The position numbers and the translations under genes are program-made. From Sulfurimonas paralvinellae (GTDB taxonomy: Bacteria; Campylobacterota; Campylobacteria; Campylobacterales; Sulfurimonadaceae): a stretch of DNA of 64,000 bases. Below, one piece after another: positions 27,445-35,515 of the stretch. The stretch lies in assembly GCF_014905135.1 (NCBI RefSeq), contig NZ_CP041406.1, positions 1,302,001-1,366,000 on the forward strand, read 5' to 3'. The first letter of the stretch is position 1. Each line of letters begins with the position of its first letter. The notes beneath the pieces were generated by a model. That model saw nothing but the letters and a program-made list of their open reading frames with translations. It was not told where the DNA came from and made no database searches.

Positions 27445-30072
27445 ATGTCAGAAAACAAATACAATCCACAAGAAACTGAAAACAGATACTATAAAATTTG
27501 GGAAGATAGAAAATACTTCGAAGTAGATGGCAACAAGGCTATCCAAGAAGAAGGCAAAAATTTTGCCATCATGATGCCGCCGCCAAACGTTACAGGACGT
27601 CTGCATATCGGTCACGCACTTACTTTTACACTCCAAGACATCATCACACGTTACAAACGAATGGATGGGTATAAAACACTCTGGCAGCCGGGAACTGACC
27701 ACGCCGGAATCGCTACACAAAACGTCGTTGAGAAGCAGCTTTTAGCAGAAGGAACGACAAAAGAGGCTATCGGCCGTGAAGCATTTTTAGAACGTGCATG
27801 GAAATGGAAAGAAGAGTCTGCAGGCATCATGACAGAGCAGCTTCGTAAAATGGGCGTATCACCTGCATGGGAACGTGAACGTTTTACAATGGATGAAGGA
27901 CTTCAAAAATCTGTCAAAGAGGCTTTTGTACACCTCTACAATGAAGGGCTTATCGTTCGCGGCAACTATATGGTAAACTGGTGTACACATGACGGCGCAC
28001 TCTCTGACATCGAAGTGGAACACGAAGAAGAAGACGGCAAGTTCTACCATATGCTTTACCATTTTGCAGATGGCAGCGGCAGCATAGAAGTGGCAACGAC
28101 AAGACCTGAAACATATTTTGGAGATACGGCAGTAATGGTTCACCCTGATGATGAACGCTACAAAGACATCATTGGAAAAGAGGTCCTGCTTCCACTCCTT
28201 GACAAAAAGATAAAGATCATTGCAGACGACTATGTCGATATGGAATTTGGAACAGGTGTTGTAAAAGTCACGCCTGCACATGACCAAAACGACTACGAAG
28301 TCGGCAAACGCCACGACCTTGAGTTTATCACCGTATTTGACGAAAAAGGAATACTCAACGACTATGCCGGCGAATTCAAAGGTATGGAGCGACTTGAAGC
28401 GAGAGAGCCTATTGTAAAGCGTCTTGAAGAAGAAGGCTATATCGTCAAGATAGAAGACCACAAACACCAGGTAGGACACTGTTACCGCTGTAAAAACGTC
28501 GTCGAGCCGTATATCTCAAAACAGTGGTTCGTTCGTAAAGAAGTGGCTGACAAGTCCATTGAAAAGACAAATGAAGGTGAAGCAAAATTCTTCCCGCCGC
28601 ACTGGATCAACTCTTATAATTCATGGATGGGCGAACTGCGTGACTGGTGTGTCTCACGCCAGCTTTGGTGGGGACACCAGATACCTGTATTTTATTGTGA
28701 TGACTGCGGTCATGAGTTCGCTTCTCAGGAAGACCATCCGGAGTCGTGTCCAAAATGTGCTTCAAAGAACCTCACGCAAGATCCTGATGTTCTTGATACA
28801 TGGTTTAGTTCTGCGCTTTGGCCGTTTTCAACACTTGGCTGGGGTAATGGCGATACAGCGATGGACAAACTCTTCGAATCAAATGACATGAAAGAGTTCT
28901 ATCCAAACACACTCCTCATTACAGGTTTTGACATCCTTTTCTTCTGGGTTGCGCGTATGATGATGATGGGTGAGCACTTCATCGGTGAACTTCCGTTTAA
29001 CCATATCTATCTCCATGCTCTTGTGCGTGATGAACACGGTAACAAGATGAGTAAATCCCGCGGCAATGTCATCGACCCGCTTGACATGGTCAACAAATAC
29101 TCAGCGGATATTTTACGTTTTACCCTTGCAATCTCTGCGGCACAGGGACGTGACATCAGAATGAGTACAGATAAGCTTGAGCAAAACCGTAACTTTACGA
29201 ACAAACTTGTCAATGCTGCAAAATTTTTACAGATGAATGTGGAGACTTTCCCTGACATGAGCGGTTTTTGCATAGAGACTGACTTGGGACGTTACATGAT
29301 GAGCCGACTGAACCTTGCGACACAAGAGGTACGCGACTATCTTGAAGAGTATAAGTTCAACGATGCGGCACTTACTATGTACCGCTTTTTATGGAATGAG
29401 TTCTGCGACTGGGGTATCGAACTCTCTAAAGCCGATAAAGGCGCTATAGTCGAACTTGGCGCTATCTTTAAAGAGGCAATGAAGCTGCTTCATCCGTTTA
29501 TGCCGTTTATTACAGAGCATCTTTACCACCAACTCAGCGGCACTACGCTTGAAGATGGTGACTCCATTATGATAAAAAAATTCCCTCACAAGGTAAAAAG
29601 ACGTAAAGAAGAAGCAAAATTTGAGATCATCATGGATGCCATCATTTCCATACGCCGCGCCAAAGTACTTGTCGACATGGCAAACCAAAAGATAGAAAAA
29701 GCCTATGTTAAGATCGATGGTCTCAGTGATAAAGACAAAGAGATGATGCTGCCATTTATTGCAAAACTTGCAAAAGTTGAAAATGTTGCATTTACAGAAC
29801 AAAAGGTTGAAAATGCGGTAAGTGACATCGCTGATAAATGTGAAACATTCATTCCAACAGACTCAATTGATCTCACACCTATTATCAACAAGTTGACAAA
29901 ACAGTCAGAGAAACTTGAAAAAGAGATAGGAAAACTTAACGGTATGCTGAGTAATGAACGTTTCGTTGCCAATGCTCCTGCAGATGTTTTGGAGAAAAAT
30001 CGTGAAGCACTTGCAGAAGCAGAGGCAAAACAGACAAAAGTGCTTGAGCAGCTAAGCTCCCTAAAGGCATAG
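27445..30072 (+). CDS. valS: Valine-tRNA ligase
   Basis: ValRS charges tRNA-Val and edits Thr-tRNA. The product has 875 residues. The HIGH motif appears in PPPNVTGRLHIGHAL and KMSKS in GNKMSKSRGN; the editing domain lies between (TRPETYFGDTAVMVHP). A zinc-binding-type insert is visible (CDDCGHE...CPKCASK). The C-terminal coiled-coil tRNA arm ends the protein. It starts with ATG after AAGGCG. SulP follows 1 nt after the stop. Confidence 0.97.
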   Translation: MSENKYNPQETENRYYKIWEDRKYFEVDGNKAIQEEGKNFAIMMPPPNVTGRLHIGHALTFTLQDIITRYKRMDGYKTLWQPGTDHAGIATQNVVEKQLLAEGTTKEAIGREAFLERAWKWKEESAGIMTEQLRKMGVSPAWERERFTMDEGLQKSVKEAFVHLYNEGLIVRGNYMVNWCTHDGALSDIEVEHEEEDGKFYHMLYHFADGSGSIEVATTRPETYFGDTAVMVHPDDERYKDIIGKEVLLPLLDKKIKIIADDYVDMEFGTGVVKVTPAHDQNDYEVGKRHDLEFITVFDEKGILNDYAGEFKGMERLEAREPIVKRLEEEGYIVKIEDHKHQVGHCYRCKNVVEPYISKQWFVRKEVADKSIEKTNEGEAKFFPPHWINSYNSWMGELRDWCVSRQLWWGHQIPVFYCDDCGHEFASQEDHPESCPKCASKNLTQDPDVLDTWFSSALWPFSTLGWGNGDTAMDKLFESNDMKEFYPNTLLITGFDILFFWVARMMMMGEHFIGELPFNHIYLHALVRDEHGNKMSKSRGNVIDPLDMVNKYSADILRFTLAISAAQGRDIRMSTDKLEQNRNFTNKLVNAAKFLQMNVETFPDMSGFCIETDLGRYMMSRLNLATQEVRDYLEEYKFNDAALTMYRFLWNEFCDWGIELSKADKGAIVELGAIFKEAMKLLHPFMPFITEHLYHQLSGTTLEDGDSIMIKKFPHKVKRRKEEAKFEIIMDAIISIRRAKVLVDMANQKIEKAYVKIDGLSDKDKEMMLPFIAKLAKVENVAFTEQKVENAVSDIADKCETFIPTDSIDLTPIINKLTKQSEKLEKEIGKLNGMLSNERFVANAPADVLEKNREALAEAEAKQTKVLEQLSSLKA

Positions 30073-30073
30073 A

Positions 30074-31612
30074 TTGTTCGACATAAGAAAATATACATCA
30101 CCAAACATCAAAAATGACATCCTCTCAGGACTCGTTGTTGCCGTGGCACTTGTTCCTGAAGCCATAGCATTTAGTTTCATCGCCGGTGTCAGCCCTATCG
30201 TAGGGCTCTACACCGCTTTTATTCTTGGACTTATCACTGCCATCATCGGTGGAAAACCTGGGATGATTTCAGGCGCTACAGGAAGTGTCGCCGTTGTCAT
30301 CGTCGGACTTGTATTGGAAGCAAATGCAAAACTTACAGCACTTGGCATGAGTGGGGATGAACTCTATATCCATATGCTCAACTATGTTCTTTTGGCAACT
30401 ATCATGGCCGGTGTCATTCAGATCCTCGTGGGTGTTTTAAAATTTGGTAAGTTCATTCGTCTCGTACCGCAGCCTGCGCTGTATGGATTTGTAAACGGAC
30501 TTGCCATTGTCATTGCCATGGCACAGTTCAAGTTCTTCAACGGGCAAGGCATGAGTATGTATATCATCGTTGCCATCACTATGCTCATTATGTACTTTCT
30601 GCCTAAATTTACAAAAGCGATTCCATCAGGACTTGTTGCCATCGTCGTTTTAACACTCATAGTATACTTTATGAAAATAGACACTTTGACCGTTGGCGCG
30701 TTAGCCGATCTCTCAGAATTCAAAGGAAAACTACCGCACCTCATCATCCCGGATACGCTTTTTTCTCTTGATGCGATCATCATGGTACTTCCATATGCCA
30801 TTATCATGGCACTTGTCGGTCTTATAGAGTCGCTGCTTACCTTGGCAGTTCTCGATGAGATGAGCGGCACACGCGGCAGTGGTAATCAGGAGTGTATCGC
30901 TCTTGGATGCGGTAATGTTGCCAGTGGATTCTTCGGAGGAATGGCAGGCTGTGCGATGATCGGTCAGTCTATCATCAACTTCACATCAGGCGGTCTCGGT
31001 CGTCTTTCATCTTTTACCGCAGCCGTCGGGCTGATCATACTTGTTATTTCATTAACAGATGTACTCAACACCATTCCTGTCGGTGTACTTGTCGGTATCA
31101 TGTTCATGGTGAGTATCGGTACATTTGAGTGGTCGAGTTTTTCACATCTCAAGCATATGCCAAAATCCGACGTCTTTGTAATGATTGTCGTAACTATCAT
31201 TACGGTTGTTGAAGATTTGGCAGTTGCTGTCATCATCGGTGTTATCATCTCTGCACTCGTCTTTGCATGGAAACATGCCCGTATCTGGGCAAAAACATAT
31301 GTAGAAGAGGATGGAACAAAGGTCTATGAACTCGAAGGGCCGCTTTTCTTCGGAAGTGCTACGACATTTTCAGACAATTTCGATGTCAAAAACGACCCTC
31401 CAAAAGTTGTCATCGATTTTAGAAATGCACGTGTTATGGACTTCTCCGGTGTTGAAGCTATTGATACAATAGTGAAAAAATATGAACAAGCCGGTAAAAA
31501 TCTTCTCTTGCGACATCTCAGTGAAGACTGTAAAAGAATTATGAAAAAAGCAGGACCGCATTGTACCTATGAAGAAGACGATCCTACCTACAAGGTTGCT
31601 ATTGACTATTAG
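30074..31612 (+). CDS. SulP-family anion transporter (SLC26-like) with STAS domain
   Basis: The product has 512 residues and starts at TTG with AAAGG about 7 nt upstream, 1 nt after valS. The membrane domain has the SulP pattern of short paired segments (LSGLVVAVALVPEAIAFSFI near residue 20, and GNVASGFFGGMAGCAMIGQS). A C-terminal STAS domain follows (about 410-510: VVIDFRNARVMDFSGVEAID). SulP proteins move sulfate, bicarbonate or dicarboxylates; the substrate cannot be read from sequence. Given a carbonic anhydrase elsewhere in the window, bicarbonate is one option among several. It overlaps the convergent EAL gene by 14 nt. Confidence 0.92.
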   Translation: MFDIRKYTSPNIKNDILSGLVVAVALVPEAIAFSFIAGVSPIVGLYTAFILGLITAIIGGKPGMISGATGSVAVVIVGLVLEANAKLTALGMSGDELYIHMLNYVLLATIMAGVIQILVGVLKFGKFIRLVPQPALYGFVNGLAIVIAMAQFKFFNGQGMSMYIIVAITMLIMYFLPKFTKAIPSGLVAIVVLTLIVYFMKIDTLTVGALADLSEFKGKLPHLIIPDTLFSLDAIIMVLPYAIIMALVGLIESLLTLAVLDEMSGTRGSGNQECIALGCGNVASGFFGGMAGCAMIGQSIINFTSGGLGRLSSFTAAVGLIILVISLTDVLNTIPVGVLVGIMFMVSIGTFEWSSFSHLKHMPKSDVFVMIVVTIITVVEDLAVAVIIGVIISALVFAWKHARIWAKTYVEEDGTKVYELEGPLFFGSATTFSDNFDVKNDPPKVVIDFRNARVMDFSGVEAIDTIVKKYEQAGKNLLLRHLSEDCKRIMKKAGPHCTYEEDDPTYKVAIDY

Positions 31613-32852
31613 ATAGAATTTCTTTAGGCTCTCCTATAAAGTAACCTTGAGAGTAGTCTATTCCCAACTCTTCAATCTTTTGAAGGGTTGCTTCATTATG
31701 GACATACTCTGCAATGACCTTAATACCACTCTTTTTGCAAAACTCTACAATTGTTTCAACAATTAAGAGGCTCTTCTCATTTTCCAGAATATCCTTAATG
31801 AATATACCATCAATTTTCAGATAATCCGGGTGCAGTTCTAAAAGTCTGGAAAAATTAGAATTTTCCATACCAAAGTCATCCAAAGCTATTTTAAATCCTC
31901 TCTTACGTAATGATCTAATCTGCTCCAACATATTTGATTCTGTTAATGTAACAATATCTTCCAATAATTCCAGAACAACTCTCGATGGATCAATATTGTA
32001 CTTTTGAACATGAAGCATCAAAAACTCTTCAAGATAGCCTAAATTTATATCATTGGATGTAATATTGATAGAAAATTCATAATCGGTTGAATGAAAGACC
32101 TTAAATGCATTTGCAACAATTCGACGAGTGACTAATGACAATGTCCCTGTTATACGACATGCTTCCATAAAACGTATGGGTGAAGCTAAATTATTCCCAT
32201 CATTAATCCTTGCAAGACATTCATACTTTTCAATTTTCTTCGTTTTATTATTACGAATAGGCTGAAAAAAACCAAGTAGTTTTTCATCTTCTATAGCACT
32301 ACGGATCTTGTTAACCCAATAAATATTTTCCTGCTGTTTTTTTGCATATCCTGATTTCGTTTCAAAGATTTTATAGGAACTTTTTTTATAGAGTCTTGCT
32401 TCATGCACTGCTGCAGCTGCGTGATTGAGTGTTATAATACCATTACCCATAGCAACACCGATTGTGACTGAAATCTTTATGATAATATTATCATGATCAA
32501 GTTCAATTTCTGTCTGATTAAAAAAAGAGATAACAGATTCTGAAAAATCTTTAAGCTCTCTAAAGTTAAAAAAATCATTTACTATAAAAACGAACTCGTC
32601 ACCGTCAAAACGAAATAGTTGCGCATTTTGCGGCTTTAACAATGTTAAATATTTTGCAATTTCAGTCAATATTTCATCACCGACAACATAACCATAAGTA
32701 CTGTTGATATTGTTAAAATTATCTATATTGACAACAAAGATATTAAGACGACTATTGAGTTTTATATATTCAAGTAAAGCAAAATGATTATCTAACCCAG
32801 TTAATTGGTCTTTATAAAAATCCCAATCTCTTTTCTCTAGCTGAAAACTCAT
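31599..32852 (-). CDS. Soluble GGDEF/EAL protein, probable c-di-GMP phosphodiesterase
   Basis: The product has 417 residues and no membrane segment. The N-terminal GGDEF domain is degenerate (RFDGDEF in place of RxGGDEF) and probably inactive as a cyclase, perhaps GTP-binding. The C-terminal EAL domain (about 175-415) keeps catalytic-type residues: ECLAR (the EAL signature), an Asn in INITSND, the Glu in LELLED, LDDFG, KIDGIFIKDIL, a Glu in IAEYV and the QGYFIGEP end. It therefore looks like an active PDE. It lacks the HAMP and periplasmic domains of LapD. It converges on the SulP gene and lies downstream of flgH and the transglutaminase-like gene. Confidence 0.9.
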   Translation of the reverse strand: MSFQLEKRDWDFYKDQLTGLDNHFALLEYIKLNSRLNIFVVNIDNFNNINSTYGYVVGDEILTEIAKYLTLLKPQNAQLFRFDGDEFVFIVNDFFNFRELKDFSESVISFFNQTEIELDHDNIIIKISVTIGVAMGNGIITLNHAAAAVHEARLYKKSSYKIFETKSGYAKKQQENIYWVNKIRSAIEDEKLLGFFQPIRNNKTKKIEKYECLARINDGNNLASPIRFMEACRITGTLSLVTRRIVANAFKVFHSTDYEFSINITSNDINLGYLEEFLMLHVQKYNIDPSRVVLELLEDIVTLTESNMLEQIRSLRKRGFKIALDDFGMENSNFSRLLELHPDYLKIDGIFIKDILENEKSLLIVETIVEFCKKSGIKVIAEYVHNEATLQKIEELGIDYSQGYFIGEPKEILSNSQ

Positions 32853-32876
32853 AGATTCATTTTATCTTATTTTTAT

Positions 32877-34370
32877 TTATTCACTCTTAAGTCTGATAAA
32901 AGATTCCGGTTGAATATTTCTGTATTTTGGGATTTCCTGACCGATATTTGCATTGATATAGGTCGGATCAGCCATTACATACCTTCGTGAGCCCACTTTC
33001 ACACTGTCACCCCGCATAGGAATGTAGAGTGCCGTACTCATATGGTCGCTGTACTTCACACCGACAACACGCACACCAAAAAGCTTTTTAATCAAATAGG
33101 CAAACAATACAGCTCTATCCTCACAGTCAGAAGCTTTGTTGACCAAAGTCTCCTCGGCAAACATCACCTTTTCATGCCCAAACTGTTCTTCATCCCGCTC
33201 ATACACAAACGCTTTTTGAACAAAACGAAGCACAATGTTCATCGCTTCACTTATCTTTTTGCCGTCTGTATATCTTTTGATATCTTTCGCAATATCCCTG
33301 TAGGTAGTTATCTCCATAGGCGCATTAAAATATACTTTATAATCAACCTGCGGGTAACTGTTCATAAAATCGATTATGTTCTTATTGTATGAAAAGGATG
33401 TCCTGTACTCTTTGCCGTACTCTTTAAACGCAAGCTCTCTTGTTTGACTTTGCTCACGCAGTAAAGGCAACTTTTCCATAGTAAAATCAAGTGCTTTGTC
33501 AGCATCGGGATAATCCTGCTCGTATGTATAGATATTGCCGATGTCCTTTTTATTGTACTGCAATATCATATAGTAGTATCTGCCGCTGAATTTATAACGC
33601 GGTGTTGCATATATAATCTCTTTTGAATAGTGCAGTAAAAAAATATCATTGTTATCTGTCAATGCTATTTTAACACTGTAGCCTAATTTGCTAAGGAGAA
33701 ACCAGGCATAGATATTGGCTTCGTTTCTGTCATTGTAAAGAGTTTGAGCCAACTTTGAAACAAGCAGGTTGACACCCCAGTCATTTAAAGCAAGATTCTT
33801 TTTACAGCTTTTTATTTCACTCAGTGTTGTATCATAACGACTAGAAGCCAACATAGAAAAGAAGTTCGCTATTCCAGCTTGATTTTCAGGGTAAAATTTT
33901 GCATGATATATCTTTTTATCTATGCTGAAACCTACTGAAGTTCCAAAAAAATCAAAATTAACATCTTTCTTTTGGGTTTGCTTGATAGTCTCTTTTTTTG
34001 GGAGTTGTTTTGCTTTTGGTACTCTTATCTGCACAATAGGACCAACATTGGGTGCTTTCTTTTCCTGCAGCGGTGTTATGGATTTAGGTTTGGGCTCTTT
34101 ATATAATGGAGCTGTTATATATGCCTTATACTCCTGCCACTCGGCTTTTAAATAGTCATTAAAAGCATTGTCCCTCTCATCTTTATACTTTGAAAAAGAT
34201 GCTGACTGAACCCTCTTAAAATTCTCAAAACTACCTGCTGATAAAAGTGTAACACTCAGTAGCAGCAGTAAATTAAAACGGCCAAACTGACTGAATAAGT
34301 TTTGTACCCCATCCTTGTTTCGTTGCACGGTCCATATCTCCCTCTGTTTTATAGAGTATCTTCGCATCAC
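32877..34370 (-). CDS. Exported transglutaminase-like protein, start uncertain
   Basis: The frame from ATG 34370 encodes 497 residues, but its first about 32 codons overlap the end of flgH. A hydrophobic signal-peptide-like stretch (FNLLLLLSVTLLSAGSF) begins only near residue 32, and no ATG, GTG or TTG lies just before it. The nearest upstream candidates are the GTG at residue 15 and the ATGs at residues 1-2. The C-terminal third is a transglutaminase-like fold with Cys in ASDCEDRAVLFA, His in YSDHMSTAL and Asp in VMADPTY. A Lys/Pro/Gln-rich linker lies around residues 85-130. It could be a protease or a non-catalytic cell-wall protein. It differs in length and layout from LapG. Confidence 0.8.
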   Translation of the reverse strand: MMRRYSIKQREIWTVQRNKDGVQNLFSQFGRFNLLLLLSVTLLSAGSFENFKRVQSASFSKYKDERDNAFNDYLKAEWQEYKAYITAPLYKEPKPKSITPLQEKKAPNVGPIVQIRVPKAKQLPKKETIKQTQKKDVNFDFFGTSVGFSIDKKIYHAKFYPENQAGIANFFSMLASSRYDTTLSEIKSCKKNLALNDWGVNLLVSKLAQTLYNDRNEANIYAWFLLSKLGYSVKIALTDNNDIFLLHYSKEIIYATPRYKFSGRYYYMILQYNKKDIGNIYTYEQDYPDADKALDFTMEKLPLLREQSQTRELAFKEYGKEYRTSFSYNKNIIDFMNSYPQVDYKVYFNAPMEITTYRDIAKDIKRYTDGKKISEAMNIVLRFVQKAFVYERDEEQFGHEKVMFAEETLVNKASDCEDRAVLFAYLIKKLFGVRVVGVKYSDHMSTALYIPMRGDSVKVGSRRYVMADPTYINANIGQEIPKYRNIQPESFIRLKSE

Positions 34371-34998
34371 TTACCTGTGTAGAGCTTATTTTATTGTACT
34401 GATCGATGTCATACGGACGAATAACACCTGTTATCTGTATGATCTGCTTTTGATCATCAACAAGTATCTCACGTTTTCCGGAAATAAAATAGTTCCCATT
34501 TTGAAGCACTTTTACTATTCTAGCAGAAATAGTCGTGGTAAAGCTAGCATCTTTCGTTGCACTGCCTTTACCTTTATACGCAGAATCCGATTTTCCGGTG
34601 AAACCTATGTCACTGTATCCGTTTACTTTACTTATACCGCTTTTTACCCTGTCATTCCCTGCTCCCGCAGTTGAGAAGATACCACCACCCAATGTTGAAG
34701 AATCACTCTCACTGAGCTGCTTCGTTCCGGTGTTGGAGCTTTTTGCAGTTTCAGCAATAACAACGGTAACAATATCATTGACATGCATCGCCTTGTGGTC
34801 TGAAAAGAGCGGATTATCCCCTTTTCCAAAAAGGCTACCTGTCGATGCAAAGTCCTGTTTTTCCTCTTTTGGCGGCATCTGCTCAACATAAGCAGGCGGT
34901 TCAAAATCTATCTCCGGATCGGTCAACTTTGCAGTACATCCGGAAAAAATATATGTAATTAGGATAAAAGACAAAGGTATTAGTAATTTATTTTGCAT
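34273..34998 (-). CDS. flgH: Flagellar L-ring protein FlgH
   Basis: FlgH forms the outer-membrane ring around the flagellar rod. The product has 241 residues: a lipobox (YIFSGC) at the N-terminus, NPLFSDHKAMHVNDIVTVVIAE, a Gly/Ser-rich region, and FISGKREILVDDQKQIIQITGVIRP-type C-terminal strands, all typical. A -10 box TATAAT for yqeY lies between it and the divergent yqeY gene. The transglutaminase-like gene overlaps its 3' end in another frame. Confidence 0.95.
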   Translation of the reverse strand: MQNKLLIPLSFILITYIFSGCTAKLTDPEIDFEPPAYVEQMPPKEEKQDFASTGSLFGKGDNPLFSDHKAMHVNDIVTVVIAETAKSSNTGTKQLSESDSSTLGGGIFSTAGAGNDRVKSGISKVNGYSDIGFTGKSDSAYKGKGSATKDASFTTTISARIVKVLQNGNYFISGKREILVDDQKQIIQITGVIRPYDIDQYNKISSTQVSDAKILYKTEGDMDRATKQGWGTKLIQSVWPF

Positions 34999-35025
34999 TA
35001 AAACTCTTTAGTAACTTAATTAATG

Positions 35026-35031
35026 TATAAT
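35026..35031 (+). promoter_or_regulatory. Promoter -10 box of yqeY
   Basis: TATAAT lies 39 nt before the yqeY ATG, in the flgH/yqeY intergenic gap. No -35 box is evident. Confidence 0.55.
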
Positions 35032-35069
35032 TCTAGCAATTTCAGTTCCATATATAAGGATAATTACAA

Positions 35070-35513
35070 ATGAGTTTACGAGATACAATAAACAACGATG
35101 TCAAAGAGGCAATGAAAGCAAAAGATACAAAAAAAAGAGATGCCCTGCGTCTTTTAACATCGGCATTTAAACAGATAGAGGTCGATGAGAGAAAAGATCT
35201 CAGCGACGAAGATGTCATCAAGATCATTCAGACACAGATTAAACGCAGAAACGATGCAGCCAGCCAGTACAAAGATGCAGGCCGTGATGATTTAATGCAG
35301 ACAGAGCTTGATGAGATAGCGTACTATGAAGTTTATCTTCCAAAACAACTCACAGATGAAGAGTTGGAATCTGAGCTTAAAAGCATCATAGAAAAAGTAG
35401 GTGCAACTTCTCCTAAAGATATGGGAAAAGTAATGGGTGCAGCTTCTAAAGAGCTTGCCGGAAGAGCTGACGGTAAACGTATAAGCACTTACGTGAAAGC
35501 ACTTCTAGCTTAA
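35070..35513 (+). CDS. yqeY: GatB/YqeY domain protein
   Basis: The product has 147 residues. It is a stand-alone copy of the helical domain that forms the tail of GatB. Signatures: VKEAMKAKDTKKRDALRLL, QIKRRNDAASQYKDAGRDDL, YEVYLPKQLTDEEL and DMGKVMGAASKELAGRADG. The stand-alone protein may bind tRNA, but its role is not established. It starts at ATG after AAGGA and ends 2 nt before the convergent mutS7 stop. Confidence 0.92.
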   Translation: MSLRDTINNDVKEAMKAKDTKKRDALRLLTSAFKQIEVDERKDLSDEDVIKIIQTQIKRRNDAASQYKDAGRDDLMQTELDEIAYYEVYLPKQLTDEELESELKSIIEKVGATSPKDMGKVMGAASKELAGRADGKRISTYVKALLA

Positions 35514-35515
35514 GC

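Noticed and set aside
27859-28479. 206-codon minus-strand frame inside valS
   Set aside because: Antisense to a well-conserved aminoacyl-tRNA synthetase; no SD or family resemblance.
31599-32852. LapD candidate
   Set aside because: No transmembrane helices, HAMP or periplasmic domain, and the EAL residues look catalytic while LapD is degenerate.
32877-34370. Second LapG-type protease
   Set aside because: It shares only the general transglutaminase-like triad; it is more than twice as long, with a long linker and a different layout.
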